Source: Corallococcus carmarthensis
GTDB lineage: Bacteria > Myxococcota > Myxococcia > Myxococcales > Myxococcaceae
Assembly (NCBI RefSeq): GCF_003611695.1
Contig: NZ_RAWE01000010.1
Coordinates: 43,388-107,387 of the forward strand
Direction: 5' to 3'
Length of the DNA stretch: 64,000 bases
A program made the translations under genes and the position numbers. The notes under the pieces are model-generated. The model saw nothing but the letters and a program-made list of their open reading frames with translations, was not told the DNA's origin and made no database searches. Shown piece after piece: positions 41,189 to 49,589 of the stretch; within the stretch, counting starts at the first letter, position 1; every line of letters starts with the position of its first letter.

Positions 41189-42019
41189 ATGTCCAAGGTC
41201 TCCTCCAGGCCCGCCTCGTCCCCCGTGCCGTCCGCCGTCCGCACGGAGGCCTCCGCGGCGCCGCGCGCCACCAACGCGGTCCGGCAGCAGACGCCCTACC
41301 AGGTCGCGGACGGGCTGGATGTGTCGAAGGCCGGAACGCGGCCTCCGGTGTCCCTGGACGTCCCCACGCCGCGACAGGCCCAGGCCGTCACCGGCAGGGA
41401 CGGGCGCGCTCCGGACGGCAAGCGCGCCATCCGCGTGGAGACGGGCGTCGCCGACGGGCCCTGGGGCAGCACGGTGCACCAGTACATCGAGATCCGCGTC
41501 AAGCCGCTGGACCTGGGCATCGCTCCGGGGCAGCTCCAGTCGGAGCTGGACCGCGCCTCGGCGGAGAAACTCGCGGATGACGAGAAGGCCTATGGCGCGG
41601 ACATGCGGGCCGCGGGCTATTCGTCGCTCCAGGAGTGGTCGGAGGACCGGGGCTATTACGGCTCCCCCTCGCACGTCGCCTGGGCGGAGGCCGCCAGCGC
41701 CCGCACCGGCGGCCAGATTCCCGCCGAATGGTGGATGCGCTTCGACCCCTTCGGCGGCACCGCCGGCAACGGTCCCAACATCCTCCCCACCGGTGAATAC
41801 CCCGGGCTCGCGAGCCGCATCGCCATGTGCCACGACACGGACTGGGACCTGGGCCGCTACTTCGGCGCGGGCCCCCTGCGCCAGCTCCAGGGCGCGGAGA
41901 ACGCCCAGGACCTGGGGCCGCTCGGGCTGGATCCCCGCCTGGGCGGAGAGCTCTACACCTTCGGTCACGCCGACTGGGACGTGACCTACGGCGAAGAGGT
42001 CCAGCGCTCCGGCGGCTGA
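41189..42019 (+). CDS. Protein with possible phospholipase A2-like domain
   Basis: 276 aa, no signal peptide; residues 1-60 are Ser/Ala/Pro-rich and probably disordered. The C-terminal domain has GNGPN at 193-197, MCHDTDWD with His215-Asp216, and HAD at 260-262. Their order and the 20-residue spacing from Gly-Pro to His resemble the parvoviral PLA2 calcium loop and His-Asp pair; the second Asp is further away than usual. Enzyme activity is inference. Confidence 0.6.
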   Translation: MSKVSSRPASSPVPSAVRTEASAAPRATNAVRQQTPYQVADGLDVSKAGTRPPVSLDVPTPRQAQAVTGRDGRAPDGKRAIRVETGVADGPWGSTVHQYIEIRVKPLDLGIAPGQLQSELDRASAEKLADDEKAYGADMRAAGYSSLQEWSEDRGYYGSPSHVAWAEAASARTGGQIPAEWWMRFDPFGGTAGNGPNILPTGEYPGLASRIAMCHDTDWDLGRYFGAGPLRQLQGAENAQDLGPLGLDPRLGGELYTFGHADWDVTYGEEVQRSGG

Positions 42020-42078
42020 AGTCCCCGGGTCCCACCCCACCCAAGGTTGTCCGGATTCAAGGAGAGCGCGTCTCTTTC

Positions 42079-42136
42079 TTGACATCACGCGTCTACGCCT
42101 TTAGAGGAAGTGAAAATGAGAATGCTTATCATTTTC
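42079..42136 (+). promoter_or_regulatory. Sigma-70-like promoter with Fur box
   Basis: TTGACA at 42079-42084, a 17-base spacer and TAGAGG at 42102-42107. Immediately after lies GAAAATGA-N9-TCATTTTC (42112-42136), containing the 7-1-7 Fur motif TGAGAATGCTTATCA (42117-42131). Fur would block this promoter when iron is plentiful. The lipoprotein gene starts 70 bases later. Confidence 0.75.
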
Positions 42137-42205
42137 ATGTCCGGGTCCCCGTCCCGGCTGAAACGGACAGGCGCTCATCTCCCCCACTCGAAGAGGCCAT
42201 TGCCG

Positions 42206-43420
42206 ATGAAGCATCTGTTTGCCTTGCGTTCCTTGCGACTCTCCACCGCGGCGATCGCCCTGTCCCTGTTCGTGGGCTGCGGCGACGAGGAAGAGGAAGG
42301 AACTGACGGTCCGTTGTACGCCATCACCACCCAGATGCTCGCGGAGGATCCCTCCGACAGCTACGTCCTGGTGACGCCGGACGCGGAGAAGGCCGCGTCG
42401 CTGTCGCTGGACGGCGCCATCAAGATCCCCGGCCGCGCGCTGGGCGTGGGCATCCCGAAGACCGGCTCCGTCTACGTGGTGAGCGACGCGAGCGCGACGG
42501 TGACCCGCTACACGCTGAACAGCGCCGGCAAGCTGGAGGCCGCGGGCACGGTGAGCTTCGCGTCCCAGGGTGTCACGTCGCTGGGCGAGTACCAGGCCAA
42601 CTTCCAGTTCGTCTCCGCGACGAAGGCGTACTTCTTCGACGGCAACGCCGCGAAGATCGTCATCTGGAATCCCACGGAGATGACCGTGACGGGCACCCGC
42701 CCGCTGGACGCGCTGGTCATCAAGAACACGGTCATGGCGTTCTCCGGCGCGGTCGTGCAGACCGGCGGTCAGATCATCATGCCCGTGGGCTGGAGGCCGT
42801 TGGAGGGCAACAGCGTCACGAAGATGGCGGGCGTGGTCGCCATCGACACGGCGACGGACGTCGTCTCGCTCGCGACGGACGACCGCTGCGGCTACACGCA
42901 CGACGCCGCGCTCGGCACCGACGGCAAGGTGTACATCGCGACGGAGGCGTACGGCGCGGCATCGCGCCGGGTGGTGGGGGCTGAATCGCCGGAGCCCTGC
43001 CTGCTCCGGTTCGATCTCCAGACGCGTGACTTCGACAAGACCTTCTACCGCTCGCTGGCGGACCTGGTGGGCGGTGGCACCGCGGGCGCGCTCATCCCCA
43101 GCCACACGCCGGGAACGGCCTACGTGCGCGTGCTCGACGAGAGCATCACCCCGGTGTCGGAGGGTTCGCATCCGCGCACGCTCGCGAGCGGCACCGGCTG
43201 GCAGTGGTGGGAGCTGAAGCTGGACACGCTGACCGCGACGCGGAAGGCCGACTTCCCGTCCACCTCCGGCAGCGTCTTCCTCTTCGAGTCGGAGAACCAG
43301 ACGCTCTACACCGAGTTCGGCGCCGGTGCCTCCTCCACCACCTTCCGGGTGCTGGGCGACAACGGCAAGGCCACGGTGAAGACGCCCGGTCTGTCCTTCT
43401 CCTTCCTCCAGCTGCGCTAG
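42206..43420 (+). CDS. Iron-regulated lipoprotein, beta-propeller-like
   Basis: 404 aa with a signal peptide and Cys in SLFVGCGDE. The mature part is beta-rich with repeated short patterns (GSVYVVSDASATVTRYTL, FFDGNAAKIVIWN), like DUF4374-type propellers linked to siderophore uptake. The Fur box upstream supports an iron role; similarity to MxcI of the myxochelin locus is possible but not certain. First gene of an operon with the MYXO-CTERM gene. Confidence 0.75.
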   Translation: MKHLFALRSLRLSTAAIALSLFVGCGDEEEEGTDGPLYAITTQMLAEDPSDSYVLVTPDAEKAASLSLDGAIKIPGRALGVGIPKTGSVYVVSDASATVTRYTLNSAGKLEAAGTVSFASQGVTSLGEYQANFQFVSATKAYFFDGNAAKIVIWNPTEMTVTGTRPLDALVIKNTVMAFSGAVVQTGGQIIMPVGWRPLEGNSVTKMAGVVAIDTATDVVSLATDDRCGYTHDAALGTDGKVYIATEAYGAASRRVVGAESPEPCLLRFDLQTRDFDKTFYRSLADLVGGGTAGALIPSHTPGTAYVRVLDESITPVSEGSHPRTLASGTGWQWWELKLDTLTATRKADFPSTSGSVFLFESENQTLYTEFGAGASSTTFRVLGDNGKATVKTPGLSFSFLQLR

Positions 43421-43435
43421 TCAGGACACGACATC

Positions 43436-44080
43436 ATGTACGGGAATTCGATGCGTCAGTGGGTTCGCGGCGCGGGCGTGGTTGTCATTGCGATGCTGGG
43501 GGCGACGCCTGCCTTCGCCACCAGCACGGGCATCAGCGGCAACTCCGGCAAGGACACGCAGACCTGCAACACGTGCCACAACGGCGGTACGGCGCCCACC
43601 GTGGAGATTGAAGGTCCCTCGACCCTGGAGAAGGGGGCCACCGGCCAGTACACCTTCATCATCCGGGGCGGCGCCGCGATGACGGGCGGCGTGGGCATCG
43701 CCGTGGACAACACGGAGGCCAGCCTCCAGGCCGGCACCGGGATGAAGAAGCTGGGCGCCGAGCTGTCCCACTCCGCACCCCAGGCCTTCACGGGCACGGA
43801 GCTGCGTTTCAACTTCTCCCTGGTGGCGCCCGCCACGGACGTCACGCTCAACCTCTTCGGCGCGGGCAACTCGGCGAACGCGGACCAGAAGAGCAGCGGC
43901 GACCGCGCCGCCGCGACGAAGCTGAGCATCAAGGTGGGCAATGGCACGCCCGTGGTGGAGGATCCGGGCCCGGATGACGGCGATGACTCCGGTGGCTGCA
44001 CCGCCGCGAGCAGCGCCCCGGTCTGGGCGCTCGCGCTGGCGGGGCTGCCGCTAACCGTGCGCCGCCGCCGCCGGAGCTGA
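43436..44080 (+). CDS. MYXO-CTERM-anchored protein with CXXCH motif
   Basis: 214 aa. Signal peptide, then TCNTCHNGG near residue 43, a CXXCH heme-attachment-type motif. Mid-domain is beta-rich. The C terminus GGC, hydrophobic helix and RRRRRS is a MYXO-CTERM sorting signal for the myxobacterial cell surface. It resembles proteins named MXAN_6652 family. Fifteen bases after the propeller lipoprotein, so under the same Fur control. An ATG five codons on is an alternative start. Confidence 0.82.
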   Translation: MYGNSMRQWVRGAGVVVIAMLGATPAFATSTGISGNSGKDTQTCNTCHNGGTAPTVEIEGPSTLEKGATGQYTFIIRGGAAMTGGVGIAVDNTEASLQAGTGMKKLGAELSHSAPQAFTGTELRFNFSLVAPATDVTLNLFGAGNSANADQKSSGDRAAATKLSIKVGNGTPVVEDPGPDDGDDSGGCTAASSAPVWALALAGLPLTVRRRRRS

Positions 44081-44106
44081 AGCACCCGCTGAAGTCCTGA
44101 AGCATG

Positions 44107-44140
44107 AGGCCCCTTTCCCGCGCGAGCAGGGAAGGGGCCT
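44107..44140. terminator. Hairpin terminator
   Basis: AGGCCCCTTTCCC and GGGAAGGGGCCT pair around a 9-base loop with one bulged T. Between the convergent MYXO-CTERM gene and the gene at 44148. Confidence 0.75.
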
Positions 44141-44147
44141 TGTGCCA

Positions 44148-46448
44148 TCAGTCCGCGAAGGAGTTGGGCGCCTTGCTGAACCCCGCCTTCGCGTGGTGCG
44201 TCAGCCGCTCCGAGCGCGAGGCGTTCTCCAGCGCGGCGATGATGGCCTTCTCCGCGTCCGGCCCCCACTCCTTCACCTTGGCGGGGTCCACGCCCTTGTC
44301 CTTCACGTACTTCTCCAGCGCGGCCTTGGCGACCTTCGCGCCCGTTCCCGCGTTGATGGCGAGGTCGGCCATGATGGCATTGCCATATTCACTGGTGACG
44401 ACGTCCTTGAGCTTCAGCTTCGCCGTCTTGGCCTGGCCGTCGCCGTCCCTGCCCGTCACGGACACCGTCGTGTTGCGGGCGCCGGAGATCTTCCCCTCAC
44501 TGGCGAACCGGACCTGAGCCGCCTGCATGGCCGGGTCGGCGCCCGCGGCCATGAAGACCGCCGCCAGCTTCACGTCGGTGCGGATGGCCTCGGCGGCCGC
44601 GACGCCCTTGAGCACCGTGCCATCCGGGCGGGTGAGCACCACGCCCTTGGCGTCGATGTCGATGCCGAACTTGCCGAAGTGCTTGTCGTACTGCGCGGGG
44701 TCGTTCTTCTTCAGGTCCCGCATGACCTCGGCGAGCGAGCCGTTGCCGTCACTGCCGAGCGTCCACTGGGCGAAGCCCCATGAGACGCGGCCGATGTCCC
44801 AGGTGTTGACCTTGCTGAAGGTGCCCTCCAGGCCGGAGATGGAGCCGAGGATCTTCTGCCGGTCCTCGCTGATGCCGCTCTTCTCCAGCTGGGAGGTCAC
44901 CTGGGCCTCCGAGTCACCCGACACGGCGCCGCCATCCACGGCGTTCCACGCGTTCGTGTACGGGGTCTCACGGCCATCCCGCATGCGCACGGTGACCCCA
45001 TTCACCGTGACATCCGAACGGGTCTGCGGCACGCCGACCATGGGCTGATACCCGTCGATCCGGGCGATCAGGCCGTCCTTCACGGACTTCAACCGGGCCT
45101 GCGCGTCGGTGACCTTCGCCTTCGCCGTGTCGAGCGCGGTCTTCTGGGCTTGCCGGAGCTTCTCCGCCTCGGCGGGATCCTTCGGAACCTTCGCCTTCGC
45201 CTGCTGCTTCTCCAGCTTGGAGAGTGCGCGTTCGGCGACCTTCACCTCCGCGGTGGCACTGCGGAGGGACGGGTTCGTCGCGAGGTGCTTCTCCTCCTTC
45301 ATCCACGCCTTGAGCTTCTCTCCCTGCGCCTGGACTTCCTGATCCGCGGCCTTGAGCTTCTCTTGCGCGGCCTTCTTCGCGGGCTCGGTGGTGGCCGAGG
45401 TGACGGCCGCCTGGGCCTTGTTGCGCGCCTCCACGGCCTTCTTCAGCGGGTTGTAGATGTGCGCCTTCGGCGGCTTCCACTTCGCGATGTTGCGAGGAAT
45501 GAGGTCGTTGAGCTCGACGGCGTTCCCGCGCTGGAGGGTGCCCTCGTCCTTGGTCTTCACCTGGATGGCATCGAGGTTCTTCTGGATGTCGCTCGCGGTG
45601 GCGGCCGGGACGGTCGTGGTCGCAGCGGCCTTGGCCGAAGCCTGCACCGGCGCGGCGGAGGTGGCGGTGGATGTGGCGGGCCCCTTCTGCCCGAGTGCCG
45701 TGAGCGCGCGCTTCAGGTCCGCGCCTTCCAGTTCGAGGTTGAGCGCGTCCTCCAGCGGGGTGCCGGTCAGCTTCTCGTACTTCTCCGCCACCTGCTTGAG
45801 CTGGGACGGGTCCAGGCCCTCCAGCGCCTGGAAGACCGCGGCCTCGTCGGTGCCCCAGATGTCATCCATCGCCGTCTTGAGCTTCGCCGCAGCGGCGTCC
45901 ACGGCGCTGGTGGGGGCCGAACGCTTCGTGGCCCCCGCCGAGGCGGACAGCGGGTTGAAGGAGAAGCCCTGGTGGGAGGGCGGACGTCCGCGGATCTGCT
46001 CGGCCAGCCGCTTGAGCGTCGCGCCCGAAGCGCCGCCCGCGACGGCCTTGAGGAGGAAGGTGCGTTCCGCGTCCGCGTCGGAGCGGGGGGAGGCCTTGGT
46101 GCTGACGCCCGCCTTCGACAGCAGGGCCGACAGGTCCTTCTGCTGCGCGGGGCTGAGTCCGCCCAGCGCGGTGGCGATCGCGCCCGCGTCGGACGGGGGC
46201 ATGCCGCTGGAGAGTGCCTTCAGCAACGCCTGTCGCGTGGGCCCATCCGGGAGGGCGGAGAGCTGCTGCTCCATCTTCCGCTGCGCCGGAGCCTTCGCGC
46301 CCGCGGCGACCGGAGCGGCCATGGCGGAGGCGGAGCTGGTGCGGCGTGAGGACGCCACGGTCGCGGCGGAGGGCGCCTGCGTGAGAGGCGTGTCCACACT
46401 CGCGACGGACGTCGTCTTCGGGCCAGGGGAACCGGAGATCTTGACCAT
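44148..46448 (-). CDS. Annexin-like and muramidase-like multidomain protein
   Basis: 766 aa, no signal peptide. Residues 1-60 Ser/Ala-rich. An annexin-like repeat spans about 181-250, with GTDE at 199-202, hydrophobic spacing and ELEGADLKRALTAL at the end. A charged coiled-coil runs at about 335-460. The C-terminal domain has LEGTF with Glu541 followed by NTWDIGRVSWGFAQWTLG, a Glu...D-x-G-x-x-S-x-G-x-x-Q pattern seen in lysozyme/chitosanase-like hydrolases. May be an exported lytic effector; domain calls are by eye. Confidence 0.6.
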   Translation of the reverse strand: MVKISGSPGPKTTSVASVDTPLTQAPSAATVASSRRTSSASAMAAPVAAGAKAPAQRKMEQQLSALPDGPTRQALLKALSSGMPPSDAGAIATALGGLSPAQQKDLSALLSKAGVSTKASPRSDADAERTFLLKAVAGGASGATLKRLAEQIRGRPPSHQGFSFNPLSASAGATKRSAPTSAVDAAAAKLKTAMDDIWGTDEAAVFQALEGLDPSQLKQVAEKYEKLTGTPLEDALNLELEGADLKRALTALGQKGPATSTATSAAPVQASAKAAATTTVPAATASDIQKNLDAIQVKTKDEGTLQRGNAVELNDLIPRNIAKWKPPKAHIYNPLKKAVEARNKAQAAVTSATTEPAKKAAQEKLKAADQEVQAQGEKLKAWMKEEKHLATNPSLRSATAEVKVAERALSKLEKQQAKAKVPKDPAEAEKLRQAQKTALDTAKAKVTDAQARLKSVKDGLIARIDGYQPMVGVPQTRSDVTVNGVTVRMRDGRETPYTNAWNAVDGGAVSGDSEAQVTSQLEKSGISEDRQKILGSISGLEGTFSKVNTWDIGRVSWGFAQWTLGSDGNGSLAEVMRDLKKNDPAQYDKHFGKFGIDIDAKGVVLTRPDGTVLKGVAAAEAIRTDVKLAAVFMAAGADPAMQAAQVRFASEGKISGARNTTVSVTGRDGDGQAKTAKLKLKDVVTSEYGNAIMADLAINAGTGAKVAKAALEKYVKDKGVDPAKVKEWGPDAEKAIIAALENASRSERLTHHAKAGFSKAPNSFAD

Positions 46449-46542
46449 GAGGTCTCCAGCCTAACGCACCCCCCGTGCGACAGACATCGGGGGGCCGGAA
46501 AGCCGGGCAGGGGAGGGACGCCTGCCCGGCTGCCGAAGCCGG

Positions 46543-47355
46543 TTACTTCGCGGCGACGGTGGACTCGCCCAGGATGTTGAAGGTGCTGGCGGCCGCCTTC
46601 ACGTCGATGGAGGAGAAGCCGGTGTACGGGTAGTGGCCGTCGCCGATCTCCTCGACGATCTCCAGGAAGTCGCCGCTGACGGGCTTGCCATTCACGTCCA
46701 GCGTGAAGGCATCACCGGTGCCGCGGAAGCTCCAGATGCAGGCGCCCGCGCCGATGCGGTCGAACATGCTCGTGGAGCTGTGGTTCTTGAAGCCGAAGTC
46801 GAGCCGCGTGAGCCCGATGTGGATCTGGTACCACTGCGAGCCGACGCCGTAGTCCTGCTCGAAGTAGTGCGAGTGCATCAGGCTGTTGCCCCGCCACAGG
46901 TTGACGGTGAACGGCGAACCACCGGCCCGGCCCGTGAAGGAGGGCGTCATGGTCACCTGGTCGCGCTCCTTGCCGGGCTGGACGCTGATCGCGCTGACCA
47001 CCTGGTCGCCGTCACGGGCCGCGAGCGTGAAGCCCTGGCCCAGCGCGCCAACCCCGCCGAGCTCCGTCTTCAGCACCCAGTCCGTCGCGCGAGGGAACTC
47101 GCTGGAGAAGCCGTCCGTCTTCACGCTCGTCAGGCTGGACACCGCGATGCTCTTCCCGGTGTTCGTGAGCTTCGCGCGGCCCGTCGCGCAGTTCTTGATG
47201 CCCTCGAAGCCCTGGATGCACGTCAGTCCGGCCTTCGCTTCCTGCGTCGCGAGGGAATCACCTTCGGCCGCCGCCGGCTCTTCACCCTGGCAACCCGCGG
47301 CCGTCACGCTCAGGAGCGCGGCCGCCAGCAGGCGGCCCGTCAGCTTCATCATCAT
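46543..47355 (-). CDS. Lipoprotein of unknown function
   Basis: 270 aa, signal peptide with lipobox VTAAGC. The mature part is beta-rich with paired Cys (TCIQGFEGIKNC). Start ATG at 47355 (MMMKLTG) is preceded by a 12-base palindrome that covers the ribosome site. Family not recognised. Confidence 0.72.
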   Translation of the reverse strand: MMMKLTGRLLAAALLSVTAAGCQGEEPAAAEGDSLATQEAKAGLTCIQGFEGIKNCATGRAKLTNTGKSIAVSSLTSVKTDGFSSEFPRATDWVLKTELGGVGALGQGFTLAARDGDQVVSAISVQPGKERDQVTMTPSFTGRAGGSPFTVNLWRGNSLMHSHYFEQDYGVGSQWYQIHIGLTRLDFGFKNHSSTSMFDRIGAGACIWSFRGTGDAFTLDVNGKPVSGDFLEIVEEIGDGHYPYTGFSSIDVKAAASTFNILGESTVAAK

Positions 47356-47356
47356 G

Positions 47357-47368
47357 GAGAGATCTCTC
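47357..47368. promoter_or_regulatory. 12-base palindrome over a ribosome binding site
   Basis: GAGAGATCTCTC, a perfect palindrome, sits one base upstream of the lipoprotein ATG at 47355 and includes the only purine-rich ribosome site candidate. Confidence 0.4.
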
Positions 47369-47710
47369 GTTGGTGGGGGATGACTGCATGCCGGTCCCGG
47401 TGAAGCCCGGCGCGGACCGTTCATGCACCCACCGAGCCACACCTCCACCCGGAGGCACCTCCTCTCAGCGCAGCCTGGCGACACCGGGCCGAGTGGCGCG
47501 CGAGGTCACAGATGCGTGCGCCCCCGTAACCCGTCGTGTCACACGGGAGCGGAGGGAGCGGGCGCAGGACTGCTGGTTTCCATTCCAGGGGGCACCCGAG
47601 GGCCGCGGTGGCCGGCAAGGAGAAGGGCCGGAAGCACGCGGCGCACTCCGCCTCCTTCCTGACATCCCGAGCACCAGTCTCCACCGTGGGGGAAGGAGGC
47701 AGAGACTGTC
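47369..47710. other. 342-base intergenic region before the caspase gene
   Basis: Divergent region between the lipoprotein and caspase genes. I see a weak hairpin, CCCGT and ACGGG arms with inner GTG/CAC at 47530-47547, and GGAAGGAGG at 47691-47699 as ribosome site of the caspase gene. No convincing promoter or small gene. Confidence 0.5.
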
Positions 47711-48574
47711 ATGGCGCAGGGATATTCCATCAACATTGGCTTGAACGCGGTGGATCCGAAGCACTACGCGGGTTGGGATGGCCAGCTGCAGGCGTGCGAA
47801 GCGGACGCCGAGGACATGATCAGCATCGCGAAGGCGCAGGAATTCAGCCGCGTCCGCCCCTTCCTCACGAAGGACGCCACGCGCGCGGCCGTGCTCGCGG
47901 AGCTGGGCGAGGCGGCGTCGGTCCTCCAGGCCGGAGACCTGTTGTTGTTCACCTACTCGGGGCACGGCGGCCAGCTCCCCGACATGAATGGAGAGGAGGA
48001 CGACGGCCTGGATGAGACGTGGTGTCTGTATGACGGGGAGCTCGTCGACGATGAAATCTACCAGGCGATGTCGAAGCTCAAGGCCGGCGTGCGGGTCTTC
48101 ATGCTCTCCGACAGCTGCCACAGCGGCTCGGTGAGCAGTGTGGCCTATGCGGCCCTGCGCTCCAGCGGCAGCCTGCAGTTGCTGGCGGATTCCATGCGGA
48201 GCACGGAGCCCGCGGAGCGGCGGTTCAAGGAGATGCCGCGGGGCATCGAGCAGCGCACGTATCGCGAGAACAAGGCGATGTACGACGCCATCTTGAAGGG
48301 ACTGCCCAAGGAGGACCCGAGGCTTGCGCTCAAGGCCACGGTGCTGCTCATCTCCGGCTGCCAGGACAACCAGCTCTCCAGCGACGGCGCCTACAACGGC
48401 CTCTTCACGGCCAACCTGCTGCGCGTCTGGAATGGCGGGAAGTTCAAGGCCAGCTACCCGACGTTCCACCGCCGCATCCTGAAGACCATGCCCCCCATCC
48501 AGTCCCCGGCGTACTCCGTCATCGGAGTCCCCAGCCGCGAGTTCGAGCGGCAGGTCCCGTTCAAGGTGGGCTGA
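47711..48574 (+). CDS. Caspase family protease (orthocaspase/metacaspase-like)
   Basis: 287 aa peptidase C14. Catalytic dyad: His85 in YSGHGG and Cys136 in DSCHSG. The acidic segment DMNGEEDDGLDETW and VDDEIY after the His resemble metacaspase/orthocaspase sequences, which cut after Arg or Lys. No extra recruitment domain. Followed after 145 bases by SIR2 and STAND genes on the same strand, an arrangement typical of cell-suicide defence. Confidence 0.9.
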   Translation: MAQGYSINIGLNAVDPKHYAGWDGQLQACEADAEDMISIAKAQEFSRVRPFLTKDATRAAVLAELGEAASVLQAGDLLLFTYSGHGGQLPDMNGEEDDGLDETWCLYDGELVDDEIYQAMSKLKAGVRVFMLSDSCHSGSVSSVAYAALRSSGSLQLLADSMRSTEPAERRFKEMPRGIEQRTYRENKAMYDAILKGLPKEDPRLALKATVLLISGCQDNQLSSDGAYNGLFTANLLRVWNGGKFKASYPTFHRRILKTMPPIQSPAYSVIGVPSREFERQVPFKVG

Positions 48575-48719
48575 AGCGACAAGGCCGCCATGCCACGGAC
48601 CCCGGTGGCATGGCTGGGACAGCCGGTTTCCTTGCAATGCCAGCGAATGCCTGGACGGCCCCTGGCTCGCACTGGTGGTGCGTCATCGTATAGGATGGCG
48701 TCACCAGGGTGGGGGGCGT

Positions 48720-49589
48720 ATGTCAATCCAGCGAATTGCTCAGGCAATCCAAAAGAAGCAGTGCATCCTATTTCTGGGCGCGGGCATTCATGCGCCTCCT
48801 CCCGACGGTTCGGGCCAGTCCTATCCCCCGGCGGCTCGTCCGCCATTGGGGGGAGAGCTTTCCCGGAGGCTGGCCCAGGCAAGTTCCTACGACACCGCAT
48901 ACCCTGGGAAGGACACCAGCCATCTCCAACGGGTTGCCTGGCATTGCGAACATTCGCTTGGGCGCAATGCATTGGTCGCAGCCATCCGCAAGGAGGTTGA
49001 TGAGGGCAAGACCCCTTCGCCACTGCTCAAGCTGCTCGCGGAGCTCGACTTCCCGCTGATTGTTACGACCAACTACGACAACCTGCTTGAGCGGGCACTG
49101 TTCGCCGCGAACAAGTCTCCTCGGGTCAGTATCTACAAGCCCGATGCAACCCAGCACACGGATGATCTGGACTCGGACCCGGATCCTTCGAATCCGTTCC
49201 TGGTCAAGATTCACGGGGACATCAGCAGGCCCGAGTCGCTGGTCGTCACGGACGAGGACTACATCCACTTCGTCATGCGGATGCGGGATAAAGATCAGTT
49301 CAACCCCATCCCAGAAACGTTGCAGTATCACCTGCGGCGCTGGCCCGTGCTCTTCGTGGGCTACAGCCTGCTGGACTACAATCTCCGCCTCCTGTTCCGG
49401 ACGCTGCGGTGGTCGGCTGACAAGGCGAGGATTCCAGACTCATTCTCCATCGATAAGTACCCGGACACGCTCGTCAAATCACTCTACGACGATCAGTTGA
49501 GGCTGGTCCGCTTCGTGGTCGACGACCTTTGGGCCTTCATTCCCGCGCTGCATGGCCAGGTCACGAGCCAGATGAAGGGGGCCGCATGA
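48720..49589 (+). CDS. SIR2 family NAD-binding protein
   Basis: 289 aa. SIR2-like fold: LFLGAGIH (Gly20-Ala21-Gly22) for NAD, TTNYDNLLE with Asn118 and Asp120, KIHGD with His165, and GYSLLDYNLR at 214. These are the residues of bacterial SIR2 NADases that deplete NAD+ in defence systems (ThsA, DSR, SIR2-pAgo partners). Start ATG at 48720 follows a G-rich ribosome site. The stop overlaps the STAND gene as ATGA. Base composition is lower in GC than the neighbourhood. Confidence 0.87.
   Translation: MSIQRIAQAIQKKQCILFLGAGIHAPPPDGSGQSYPPAARPPLGGELSRRLAQASSYDTAYPGKDTSHLQRVAWHCEHSLGRNALVAAIRKEVDEGKTPSPLLKLLAELDFPLIVTTNYDNLLERALFAANKSPRVSIYKPDATQHTDDLDSDPDPSNPFLVKIHGDISRPESLVVTDEDYIHFVMRMRDKDQFNPIPETLQYHLRRWPVLFVGYSLLDYNLRLLFRTLRWSADKARIPDSFSIDKYPDTLVKSLYDDQLRLVRFVVDDLWAFIPALHGQVTSQMKGAA

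Noticed and set aside
45150..46464. Plus-strand frames of 399 and 335 codons
   Set aside because: Antisense shadows of the annexin/muramidase-like gene.
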